Below, piece after piece: positions 9,292 to 22,200 of a stretch of DNA of 64,000 nucleotides. Position numbers and translations under genes: made by a program. Source of the DNA: Sequoia sempervirens (taxonomy: Eukaryota > Streptophyta > Pinopsida > Cupressales > Cupressaceae); NCBI GenBank assembly GCA_007258455.2, contig VDFB02252616.1, positions 122,345,394 to 122,409,393 on the forward strand, read 5' to 3'. Each line of letters opens with the position of its first letter. Position 1 is the first letter of the stretch. Under the pieces are notes generated by a model, which had not been told where the DNA came from, searched no databases, and saw only the letters and a program-made list of their open reading frames with translations.

Positions 9292-12200
9292 TTTTTCATT
9301 TCGGTTTTTGGGTTGAAAGATATTGCAGTTTTAGTTTCCCAGATTTTGAACTGAAAATCTTCCGAGTGGGATTTGAGGCACCTACAGCTTCTGGGAAGGC
9401 CCCAAAATTTTCTAAAATCGTTGTAGCCAATTTGAAACACGTTCTTGACTTCGAGACCTTTCCAACGGTTCGAACGGTTCGCGAATCGGAGTCCTGGATT
9501 AAAAGTTATGACCCCGCGAATTTGGTGAACTTTCTAAAAGATATCATTGCAAATGCTCTTTTGAAATTTGAACTTCATGTTGTACATTTTTGGCGCCAAA
9601 CTGCCTAAACTCAAATTGAATGTTGTTCTAGCTCCAAACAAATGAGTAGTTTTATTTATGGGCAGGTTTTCTAATTTTTTGGTAACTTTTTGGGGACAAG
9701 CTCGCATGTTGCGCAAGGGTTATTCTGTAGCTTTTTGTAGCTTGCATATGCTATAGAGCTTAGGGATTTGAGATCCTCTGCATGTAAGAAGTTCCATTCT
9801 CTGAATAATAAAATTATTCTCTTGTTTTTGGGTTATTTTCTATGTCTTGGGTTGTGCCCTCACGGTTTTTTATTTCGGTTCTTGGGTTGAAAGATATTGC
9901 AGTTTTAGTTTCCCAGATTTGCACCTAAAAATCTTCTGAGTGGGATTTGAGGCACTTAGAGCTTCTGGGATGGCCCTGAAACTTGCTGAAATTGGCGAAG
10001 TAAATTTTGAGCGCGTTCTTGACTTCGACACCTTTCCAATGGTTCGAACGGTTCGCGAATTAGAATCCTGGATCAAAAGTTATGACCCCGCGAACTTGGC
10101 GCACTTTCTAGAAGATACCATTGCAAATGCTCTTTTGAAATTTGAACTTCATGTTGTAAATTTACTGCGCGAAACTGCCTAAACTCAAATTGAATGTTGT
10201 TTTAGCTCCAAACAAATGAGGAGCTCTATTTATGGGCAGGTTTTCTAATTTTTGGGTAAGTTTTTGGGGACAAGCTCGCATGTTGCGAAAGGGTTATTTT
10301 GTAGCTTTCTGTAGCTTGCATGTGCTATAGAACTTGGGGATTTGAGATCCTCTGCATGTAAGAAGTTCCATTCTCTGAATAATAAAATTATTCTCTTGTT
10401 TGTGGGTTATTTTCTGTGTCTTGGGTTGCGCCCTAACGGTTTTTCATTTCGGTTCTTGGGTTGAATGATATTACAGTTTTAGTTTCCCAGATTTACACCT
10501 GAAAATCTTCTGAGTGGGATTTGAGGCACTTAGAGCTTGTGCAAAGGCCACAAAGTAGATTTTGAGCGCGTTCTTTACTTTCAGAACTTTCCAACGGTTC
10601 GAACGGTTCGCGAATTGGAGTCCTAGATAAAAAGTTATGACCCCGCGAAGTTGGTGCACTTTTCTAGAAGATACCATTGCAAATGCTCTTTTGAAATTTG
10701 TACTTCATGTTGTAAATTTTCAGTGCGAACCTGCCTAAAAAAAAATTGAATGTTGTTTTAGCTCCAAACAAATGAGGAGCTCTATTTATGGTCAGGTTTT
10801 CTAATTTTTGGTTAACTTTTTGGGGACAAGCTCGCATGTTGCGAAAGGGTTATTCTGTAGCTTTCTGTAGCTTGCATGTGCTATAGAACTTGGGTATTTG
10901 AGATCTTCTGCATGTAATAAGTTCCATTCTATGAATAATAAAATTATTCTCTTGTTTTTGGGTTATTTTCTATGTTTTGGGTTCCGCCCTCATGGTTTTT
11001 CATTTCGGTTCGTGGGTTGAAAGATATTGCAGTTTTAGTTTCCCAGATTTGCACCTGAAAATCTTTCGAGTGGGATTTGAGGCACATAGAGCTTCCGGGA
11101 TGGCCCCAAAACTTGCTGATATCGACGTAGCAGATTTCAAGCGCGTTCTTGACTTTGAGACCTTTCCAACGGTTTGAATGGTTCATGAATCAGAGTCTTG
11201 GATCAAAAGGTATGACCCCGCGAAGTTGGCGCACTTTCTAGAAGATACCATTGCAAATTATCTTTTGAAATTTGAACTTCATGTTGTAAATTTTTGGCAC
11301 CAGACTGCCTAAACTCAAATTCAATGTTGTTTTAGCTCCAAACAAATGAGGAGCTCTATTTATGGGTGGGTTTTCTAATTTTTGGGTAATTTTTTAGGGA
11401 CAAGCCCACATGTTGCGAAAGGGTTATTCTACAGCTTTATGTAGTTTGCATGTGCTATAGAATTTGGGGATTTGAGATCCTCCACATGTAAGAAGTTTCA
11501 TTCTCTGAATAATAAAATTATTCTCTTGTTTGTGGATTATTTTCTATGTCTCGGGTTGTGCCCTCACGGTTTTTCATTTTGGTTATTGGGTTGTAAGATA
11601 TTGTAGTTTTAGTTTTCCAGATTTGCACCTAAAAATCTTTCGAGTGGGATTTGAGGAACTTAGGGCTTCTTGGATGGCCCCAAAACTCTCCAAAATCGGC
11701 ATAGCGGATTTTGGCCGCGTTCTTGACTTCGAGACCTTTCCAACGGATCGAACGGTTCGCGAATCCGAGTCCTGGATCAAAAGTTATGACCCCGCGAAGT
11801 TCGCGCAATTTCTAGAAGATACCATTGCAAATGCTCTTTTGAAATTTGAACTTCATGTTGTAAATTTTCGGTGCCAAACCGCCTAAACTCAAATTGAATG
11901 TTGTTTTAGCTCCAAACAAATGAGGAGCTCTATTTATGGGTGGGTTTTCTAATTTTTGTGTAAGTTTTTTGGGACAAGCTCGCATGTTGTGAAAGGGTTA
12001 TTCTGTAGCTTTCTGTAGCTTGCATGTACTATAGAACTTAGGGATTTGAGATCCTCTGAATGTAAGAAATTCCATTCTCTGAATAATATAATTATTCTCT
12101 TATTTGTGGGTTATTTTCTGTGTCTCGGATTGCGCCTTCACAGTTTTTCATTTCGGTTCTTGGGTTGAAAGATATTGCAGTTTTAGTTTCCCAGATTTGC

Positions 12201-14155
12201 ACCTGAAAATATTCCAAGTGGGATTTGAGGCACTTAGGGCTTTCGGGATGTTCCCTAAACTTGCTGAAATCGGCGTAGCTCATTAGAAGATACCATTGCA
12301 AATTCTCTTTTGAAATTTGAACTTCATGTTGTAAATTTTCTGCACCAAACCGCCGAAACTCAAATTGAATGTTGTTTTAGCTCCAAACAAACGAGGAGCT
12401 CTATTTATGGGCGGTTTTTCTAATTTTTGTTTAACTTTTTTGGGACAAGCTCGCATGTTGTGAAAGGGTTATTCTGTAGCTTTCTGTAGCTTTCTGTACT
12501 ATAGAACTTGGGGATTTGAGATCCTCTACATGTAAGAAGTTCCATTCTCTGAATAATAAAATTATTCTCTTGTTTGTGGGTTATTTTCTATGTCTCGGGT
12601 TGTGCCCTCACGATTTTTCATTTCAGTTCTTGGGTTGAAAGATATTGCAGTTTTAGTTTCCCAGATTTGGACCTAAAAATATTCTGAGTGGTATTTGAGG
12701 CATTTAGGGCTTTCGGTATTCTGAGTGGGATTTGAGGCATTTAGGGCCTAAACTCAAATTGAATGTTGTTTTAGCTCCAAACAAATGAGGAGCTTTATTT
12801 ATGGGCAGGATTTCTTATTTTTTGGTAACTTTTTGGGGACAAGCTCGCATGTTGCGAAAGGGTTATTCTGTAGCTTTCTATAGCTTGCATGTGCTATAGA
12901 ACTTGGGGATTTTAGATCCTCTGCATGTAAGAAGTTCCATTCTCTGAATAATAAAATTATTTTATTTTTTGTGTGTTATTTTTGTCTCTCGGGTTGCGCC
13001 CTCACAGTTTTTTATTTCGGTTCTTGGGTTGAAAGATATTGCAGTTTTAGTTTCCCAGATTTGCACCTAAAAATCTTTCAAGTGGGATTTGAGGCACTTA
13101 GGGCTTCCGAGATGGCCCTGAAACTTTCTGAAATCAGCATAGCAAATCTTGAGCATGTTCTTGACTTCGAGACCTTTCCAATAGTTTGAACGGTTCGTGA
13201 ATCGAAGTCCTGGATCAAAAGTTAAGACCCCGCGAAGTTGGCGCACTTTCTAGAAGATAACATTGCAAATGCTCTTTTGAAATTTGAACTTCATGTTGTA
13301 AATTTTTGGCGCCAAACCGCCTAAACTCAAATTAAATGTTGCTTTAGTTCCAAACAAATGAGGAGCTCTATTTATGGGCAGGTTTTCTAATTTTTGGGTA
13401 ACTTTTTGGGGACAAGCTCGCATGTTGCGAAAGGGTTATTCTGTAGCTTTCTATAGCTTGCATGTGCTATAGAACTTGGGGATTTGAGATCCTTTGCATG
13501 TAAGAAGTTCCATTCTCTGAATAATAAAATTATTTTCTTTTTTGTGGGTTATTTTCTATGTCTCGGGTTGCACCCTCACGGTTTTTCATTTCGGTTCTTG
13601 GGTTGAAAGATATTGCTATTTTAGTTTCCCAGATTTGCACCTGAAAATATTCTGAGTGGGATTTGAAGCACTTAGAGCTTCCGAGATGGCCCTAAAACTT
13701 GCCAAAATTGGCGTAGAGGATTTCAGGTGCGTTCTTGACTTCGAGACCTTTCCAATGGTTCTAACGGTTCGCAAATCGGAGTCCTAGATCAAAAGTTATG
13801 ACCCTGCGAATTTGGCACACTTTCTAGAAGATACCATTGCAAATGCTCTTTGGAAATTTTAACTTCAAGTTGTAAATTTTCGGCGCCAAACTGCCTAAAC
13901 TCAAATTGAATGTTGTTTTATCTCAAAACAAATGAGGAGCTCTATTTATGGGCAGGTTTTCTAATTTTTGGATAACTTTTTGGTGACAAGCTCGAATGTT
14001 GCGAAAGGGTTATTCTGTAACTTTCTGTAGCTTGCATGTGCTATAGAACTTGGGGATTTGAGATCCTCTGCATGTATGAAGTTCCATTCTCTGAATAATA
14101 AAATGATTTACTTGTTTGTGTGTTATTTTTTGTGTCTCAGGTTGCGCCCTCATGG
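9292..14155. repeat. Higher-order repeat block 1 (monomer types A-I)
   Basis: Monomers 3-11. Diagnostic variants recur in the same order in later blocks: A 'gtacatttttggcgcc'; B 'gtaaatttactgcgc'; C 'ttgaatgatatt'; D 'caccagactgcc'; E 'ttgtaagatatt'; F a ~104-bp deletion at 'agctcattagaagat'; G 'gatttggacc'; H 'agataacattgc'; I an altered marker after gatattg. This is a nine-monomer period of about 4.9 kb. Confidence 0.65.
12144..13007. repeat. Truncated monomers 8 and 9
   Basis: Monomer 8 is 470 bp: about 104 bp are missing where 'ggcgtagctcatta' joins 'gaagatacc'. Monomer 9 is 394 bp, with a short local duplication ('tattctgagtgg' twice at 12680-12730) followed by a large deletion. The first deletion is shared with monomer 25. 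Confidence 0.7.
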
Positions 14156-17100
14156 TTTTTCATTTCAGTTCTTGGGTTGAAAGATATTGCAGTTTTAGTT
14201 TGACAGATTTGCACGTGAAAATATTTCGAGTGGGATTTGAGGCACTTAGGGCTTCTGGGATGGCCCTGAAACTTGACAAAATCGGCATAGTGGATCTCAT
14301 GCGCGTTCTTGACTTTGAGACCTTTCCAACGGTTCGAACAGTTCGTGAATCGGAGTCCTCGATCAAAAGTTATGACCCTGTGAAGTTGGTGAACTTTCTA
14401 GAAGATACCATTGCAAATGCTCTTTTGAAATTTAAACTTCATTTTGTACATTTTTGGCGCCAAACTGCCTAAACTCAAATTGAATGTTGTTTTAGCTCCA
14501 AACAAATGAGGAGCTCTATTTATAGGCAAGTTTTCTAATTTTTTGGTAACTTTTTGGGGACAAGCTCACATGTTGCGAAAGGGTTATTCTATAGCTTTCT
14601 GTAGCTTGCATATGCTAGAGAACTTGGGGATTTGAGATCCTCTGCATGTAAGAAGTTCCATTCTCTGAATAATAAAAGTATTCTCTTGTTTTTGGGTTAT
14701 TTTCTGTGTCTTGGGTTGCGCCCTCACGGTTTTTCATTTCGGTTCTTGGGTTGAAAGATATTGCAGTTTTAGTTTATCAGATTTGCACCTTAATATCTTT
14801 TGAGTGGGATTTCAGGCACTTAGAGCTTCCGGGATGGCCCCAAAACTTGCTAAAATTGGCGGAGAAAATTTTGAGCGTGTTCTTGACTTTGAGACCTTTC
14901 CAACGGATCGAACGGTTCGCGAATCAGAATCCTGGATCAAAAGTTATGACCCCGCGAAGTTGGCGCACTTTCTAGAAGATACCATTGCAAATACTCTTTT
15001 GAAATTTGAACTTCATTTTGTAAATTTACTGCGCAAAACTGCCTAAACTCAAATTGAATGTTTTTTTAGCTCCAAACAAATGAGAAGCTCTATTTATGGG
15101 CGAGTTTTCTAATTTTTGGGTAACTTTTTGGGGACAAGCTCGCATGTTGCGAAAGAGTTATTCTGTAGCTTTCTATAGCTTGCATCTACTATAGAACTTG
15201 GGGATTTGAGATCCTCTGCATGTAAGAAGTTCCATTCTCTGAATAATAAAATTATTCTCTTATTTTTGGGTTATTTTCTGTGTCTTGGGTTGGACCCTCA
15301 CGGTTTTTCATTTCGGTTCTTGGGTTGAATGATATTGCAGTTTTAGTTTCCTAGATTTGCACCTGAAAATATTTCGAGTGGGATTTAAGGCAATTAGAGA
15401 TTCTGTGATGGCCCTTAAACTTCCTAAAATCTATGAAGCGGATTTCGAGCGCATTCTTGACTTTGAGACCTTTCCAACGGTTCAAACGGTTCGCGAATCG
15501 GACTCCTAGATCAAAAGTTATGACCCCGCGAAGTTGGCGCACTTTTCTAGAAGATACCATTGCAAATGCTCTTTTGAAATTTGAACTTCATGTTGTAAAT
15601 TTTTAGTGCGAACCTGCCTAAACTCAAATTGAATGTTGTTTTAGCTCCAAACAAATGAAAAACTCTATTTATGGTCGGGTTTTCTAATTTTTTGTTAACT
15701 TTTTGGGGACAAGCTCGCATGTTGCGAAAGGGTTATTCTGTAGCTTTCTGTAGCTTGCATGTGCTAAAGAACTTGGGTATTTGAGATCCTCTGCATGTAA
15801 GAAGTTCCATTCTCTGATTAATAAAATTATTCTCTTGTTTCTGGGTTATTTTATATGTCTTAGGTTGCGCCCTCACGGTTTTTCATTTCAGTTCTTGGGT
15901 TGAAAGATATTGCAGTTTTAGTTTCCCAGATTTGCACCTTAAAATATTTCGAGTGGGATTTGAGGCACATAGAGCTTCCAGGATGGCCCCAAAACTTGCT
16001 GATATTGGCGTAACGGATTTCAAGTGCATTCTTGACTTTGAGACCTTTCCAACGGTTTGAACGGTTCACGAATCAGAGTCTTGGATCAAAAGTTATGACC
16101 CCGCGAAGTTGGCGCACTTTCTAGAAGATACCATTGCAAATTCTCTTTTGAAATTTGAACTTCATGTTGTAAATTTTTGGCACCAGACTGCCTAAACTCA
16201 AATTCAATGTTGTTTTAGCTCCAAACAAATGAGGAGCTCTATTTATGGGCGGGTTTTCTAATTTTTGGGTAATTTTTTAGGGACAAGCTCACATGTTGCG
16301 AAAGGGTTATTCTACAGCTTTCTGTAGCTTGCATGTGCTATAGAACTTGGAGATTTGAGATCCTCTACATGTAAAAAGTTTCATTCTCTGAATAATAAAA
16401 TTATTCTCTTGTTTGTGGGTTATTTTCTATGTCTCGGGTTGCGCCCTCACGGTTTTTCATTTCGGTTCTTAGGTTGTAAGATATTGCAGTTTTAGTTTCT
16501 CAGATTTGCACCTGAAAATATTTTGAGTGGAATTTGAGGCAATTAGGTCTTCGGGGATGGCCCTGAAACTTGCTGAAATTGGCATCACGGATCTTGGCTG
16601 CGTTCTTGACTTTGAGACCTTTCCAACGGTTTGAACAGTTCGTGAATCCGAGTCCTGGATCAAAAGTTATGACTCCGCGAAGTTCACGCACTTTCTAGAA
16701 GATACCATTGCAAATGCTCTTTTGAAATTTGAACTTCATATTGTAAATTTTCAGTGCCAAACCGCCTAAACTCAAATTGAATGTTGTTTTAGCTCCAAAC
16801 AAATGAGGAGCTCTATTTATGGGTGGGTTTTCTAATTTTTGGGTAACTTTTTTGGGACAAGCTCGCATGTTGCGAAAGGGTTATTATGTAGCTTTCTATA
16901 GCTTGCATGACAATAGAATTTGGGGATTTGAGATCCTCTACATGTAAGAAGTTCCATTCTCTAAATAATAAAATTATTCTCTTGTTTGTGGGTTATTTTC
17001 TATTTCTTGGCTTGCGCCCTCACGGTTTTTCATTTCGGTTCTTGGGTTGAAAGATATTGTAGTTTTAGTTTCCCAGATTTGGACCTGAAAATATTTCGAG

Positions 17101-19277
17101 TGGGATTTGAGGCATTTAGGGCTTCCGAGATGTTTTCAAAACATGCCAAAATTGGCATAGCAGATTTCAAGCGCGTTCTTGACTTCGAGACCTTTCCAAC
17201 GGTTCGAACGGTTCACGAATCGAAGTCCTGAATCAAAAGTTATGACCCTGCGAAGTTGGCGCACTTTCTAGAAGAGACCATTGCAAATGCTCTTTTGAAA
17301 TTTGAACTTCATGTTGTAAACTTTTGGCGCCAAACCCCCTAAACCCAAATTGAATGTTGTTTTAGCTCCAAACAAATGAGGAGCTCTATTTATGGGCAGG
17401 TTTTCTAATTTTTTGGTAACTTTTTGGGGACAAGCTCGCATGTTGCGAAAGGGTTATTCTGTAGGTTTCTATAGCTTGCATGTGCTATAGAACTTGAGGA
17501 TTTTAGATCCTCTGCATGTAAGAAGTTCCATTCTCTGAATAATAAAATTATTTTCTTGTTTGTGTGTTATTTTTTGTCTCTTGGGTTGCGCCCTCACGGT
17601 TTTTCATTTCGGTTTTTCAGTGGAAAGATATTGTAGTTTTAGTTTCCCAGATTTGCACCTGAAAATCTTCCAAGTGGGATTTGAGGCACTTAGGGCTTCT
17701 GAGATGGCCACAAAACTTTCTGAAATCAACATAGAAAATTTCAAGCACGTTCTTGACTTCGAGACCTTTCCAACAGTTCGAAGTTGGCGCACTTTCTAGA
17801 AGATAACATTGCAAATGCTCTTTTGAAATTTAAACTTCATGTTGTAAATTTTTGGTGCAAAACTGCCTAAACTCAAATTAAATGTTACTTTAGCTCCAAG
17901 CAAATGAGGAGCTCTATTTATGGGCAGATTTTCTAATTTTTGGGTAACTTTTTGGGGACAAGCTCACATGTTGCGAAAGGGTTATTTTGTAGCTTTCTGT
18001 AGCTTGCATGTGCTATAGAACTTGGGGATTTGAGATCCTGTGCATGTAAGAAGATCCATTCTCTGAATAATAAAATTATTTTTCTTATTTGTGGGTTATT
18101 TTCTATGTCTTGGGTTGCGCCCTCACGGTTTTTCATTTCGGTTCTTGGGTTGAAAGATATTGCAGTTTTAGTTTCCCAGATTTGCGCCTGAAAATCTTCT
18201 GAGTGGGATTTGAGGCATTTAGAGCTTCCGGGATGGCCCCGAAACTTTCCAAAATTGGCCGAGCAAATTTTGAGCTCGTTCTTGAATTTGAGTCCTTTCC
18301 AACGGTTCGAACGGTTCGCGAATCAGAATCCTGGATCAAAAGTTATGACCCCGCGAAGTTGGCGCACTTTCTAGAAGATACCATTGCAAATACTCTTTTG
18401 AAATTTGAACTTCATGTTGTAAATTTACTGCGCGAAACTACCTAAACTCAAATTGAATGTTGTTTTAGCTCCAAACAAACTAGGAGCTCTATTTATGGGT
18501 GGGTTTTTTAATTTTTGGGTAAAATTTTGGGGACAAGCTCGCATGTTGCAAAAGGGTTATTCTATAGCTTTCTGTAGCTTGCATGTGCTATAGAACTTGG
18601 GGATTTGAGATCCTCTGCATGTAAGAAGTTCCATTCTCTGAATAATAAAATTATTCTCTTATTTGTGGGTTATTTTCTGTGTCTTGGGTTGCGCCCTCAC
18701 GGTTTTTCATTTCGGTTCTTGGGTTGAATGATATTGCAGTTTTAGTTTCCCAGATTTGCACTTGAAAATCTTCTTAGTGGGATTTGAGGCACTTAGAGCT
18801 TCTGTGATGGCCTTGAAACTTCCTAAAATCTGTGAAGCGGACTTTGAGCGCGTTCTTGACTTTGAGACCTTTCCAACGGTTCGAACGGTTCGCGAATCAG
18901 AGTCCTAGATCAAAAGTTATGACCCCGCGAAGTTGGCGCACTTTTCTAGAAGATACCATTGCAAATGCTCTTTTGAAATTTGAACTTCTGGTTGTAAATT
19001 TTCGGCACCAGACTGCCTAAACTCAAATTGAATGTTGTTTTAGCTCCAAACAAATGAAGAGCTCTATTTATGGGCAGGTTTTCTAATTTTTGGGTAACTT
19101 TTTGGGGACAAGCTCGAATGTTGCGAAAGGGTTATTCTATAACTTTCTGTAGCTTGCATGTGCTATAGAACTTGGGGATTTGAGATCCTCTGCATGTATG
19201 AAGTTCCATTCTCTAAATAATAAAATTATTTACTTGTTTGTGGGTTATTTTCTGTATTTTGGGTTGCACCCTCACGG
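14156..19277. repeat. Higher-order repeat block 2 (A-E, G, H, then B, C)
   Basis: Monomers 12-18 carry the variants of types A, B, C, D, E, G and H in the same order as block 1. Types F and I are missing. Monomers 19-20 then repeat types B and C. This pattern is expected from unequal exchange between blocks. Confidence 0.6.
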
Positions 19278-22200
19278 TTTTTCATTTCAGTTCTTCGGTT
19301 GAAAGATATTGCAGTTTGAGTTTCCCAGATTTGCACGTGAAAATATTGCGAGTGGGATTTAAGGTACTTAGGGCTTCTAGGATTTCCCCGAAACTTGAAA
19401 AAATCAGCATAGTGGATCTCATGCGCGTTCTTGACTTCGAGACCTTTCCATCGGTTTGAACGGTTCGCGATTCGGAGTCGTGGATCAAAAGTTATGACCC
19501 TACGAAGTTGGAAAACTTTCTAGAAGATACCATTGCAAATACTCTTTTGAAATTTGAACTTCATGTTGTACATTTTTGGCGCCAAACCACCTAAACTCAA
19601 ATTGAATGTTATTTTAGCTCCAAAAAAATGAGGAGCTCTATTTATGGGCAGGTTTTCTAATTTTTTGGTAACTTTTTGGGGGCAAGCTCGCATGTTGCGA
19701 AAGGGTTATTCTGTAGCTTTCTGTAGCTTGCATATGCTATAGAACTTTGGAATTTGAGATCCTCTGCATGTAAGAAGTTCCATTCTCTGAATAATAAAAT
19801 TATTCTCTTGCTTTTGGGTTATTTTTTGTGTCTTGGGTTGTGCCCTCACGGTTTTTTATTTCGGTTCTTAGGTTAAAAGATATTGCAGTTTTAGTTTCCC
19901 AGATTTGCACCTGAAAATATTTTGAGTGGGATTTGAGGCACTTAGAGCTTCCGGGATGGCCCCGAAAATTGCCGAAATTGGTGGAGAAAATTTTGAGCGC
20001 GTTATTGACTTCGAGACCTTTCCAACGGTTCGAACGCTTTGCGAATCAGAATCCTGGATCAAAAGTTATGACCCCGCGAACTTCGCGCACTTTCTAGAAG
20101 ATACCATTGCAAATACTCTTTTGAAATTTGAACTTCATGTTGTAAATTTACTACGCGAAACTGCCTAAACTCAAATTGAATGTTGTTTTTGCTCCAAACA
20201 AATGAGGATCTCTATTTATGGGCGGGTTTTCTAATTTTTGGGTAACTTTTTGGGGACAAGCTAGCATGTTGCGAAAGGGTTATTCTGTAGCTTTCTGTAG
20301 CTTGCATGTGCTATAGAACTTGGGGATTTGAGATCCTCTGCATGTAAGAAGTTCCATTCTCTAAATAATAAAATTATTCTCTTGTTTGTGGGTTATTTTC
20401 TGTGTCTTGGGTTGCGCCCTCACGGTTTTTCATTTCGGTTCTTGGGTTGAATGATATTGCAGTTTTAGTTTCCCAGATTTGCACCTAAAAATCTTCCGAG
20501 TGGGATTTGAGGCACTTAGAGCTTCTGTGATGGCCCCGAAACTTCCTAAAATCTGTGAAGTGGATTTTTAACGCGTTCTTGATTTTGATACCTTTCCAAC
20601 GGTTCGAACGGTTCACGAATCAGAGTCTTGGATCAAAAGTTATGACCCCGTGAAGTTGGCGCACTTTCTAGAAGATACCATTGCAAATGCTCTTTTGAAA
20701 TTTGAACTTCATGTTGTAAATTTTTAGCACCAGACTGCCTAAACTCAAATTCAATGTTGTTTTAGCTCCAAACAAATGAGGAGCTCTATTTATGGGCGGG
20801 TTTTCTAATTTTTGAGTAATTTTTTAGGGACAAGCTCACATGTTGCGAAAGGGTTATTCTACAGCTTTCTGTAGCTTACATTTGCTATAGAACTTGGGGA
20901 TTTGAGATCCTCTACAAGTAAGAAGTTTCATTCTCTGAATAATAAAATTACTCTCTTGTTTGTGTGTTATTTTCTATGTCTTGGGTTGCGCCCTCACGGT
21001 TTTTCATTTCGGTTCTTGGGTTGTAAGATATTGCAGTTTTAGTTTCCCAGATTTGCACCTGAAAATATTTCGAGTGGGATTTGAGGCACTTAGGGCTTCC
21101 GGGATGGCCCCAAAACTTGCTGAAATTGGCATAGTGGATTTCGGCTGCGTTCTTGACTTCGAGACCTTTCCAACGATTCAAACGGTTCGCGAATCTGAGT
21201 CCTAGATCAAAAGTTATGACCCCGCGAAGTTTGCGCACTTTCTAGAAGATACCATTGCAAATGCTCTTTTGAAATTTGAACTTCATGTTGTAAATTTTCG
21301 GTGCCAAACCACCTAAAGTCAAATTGAATGTTGTTTTAGCTCCAAACAAATGAGGAGCTCTATTTATGGGCGGGTTTTCTAATTTTTGGGTAAGTTTTTT
21401 GGGACAAGCTCGCATGTTGCGAAAGGGTTATTCTGTAGCTTGCATGTACTATAGAACTTGGGGATTTGAGATCCTCTACATGTAAGAAATTCCATTCTCT
21501 GAATAATATAATTATTCTCTTGTTTGTAGGTTATTTTCTGTGTCTCGGGTTGCGCCTTCACAGTTTTTCATTTCGGTTCTTGGGTTGAAAGATATTGCAG
21601 TTTTAGTTTCTCAGATTTGCACCTGAAAATCTTCCAAGTGGGATTTGAGGCACTTAGGGCTTCCGGGATGTTCCCTAAACTTTCTAAAATCGGCGTAGCT
21701 CATTAGAAGATACCATTGCAAATGTTCTTTTGAAATTTGAATTTCATGTTGTAAATTTTCTGCGCCAAACCGCCTAAACTCAAATTGAATGTTGTTTTAG
21801 CTCCAAAGAAACGAGGAGCTCTATTTATGGGCAGTTTTTCTAATTTTTGGGTAACTTTTTTGGGACAAGCTCGCATGTTGCGAAAGGGTTATTCTGTAGC
21901 TTTCTGTAGCTTGCATGTACTATAGAACTTGGGGATTTAAGATCCTCTACATGTAAGAAGTTTCATTCTCTGAATAATAAATTTATTCTCTTGTTTGTGG
22001 GTTATTTTCTATGTCTCGGGTTGTGCCCTCATGGTTTTTCAATTCGGTTCTTGGGTTGAAAGATATTGCAGTTTTAATTTCCCAGATTTGGACCTGAAAA
22101 TATTCTGAGTGGGATTTGAGGCATTTAGGGGTTCTGGGATGTTTTCAAAACATGCCAAAATTGGCATAGCAAATTTCAAGCGCGTTCTTGACTTTGAGAC

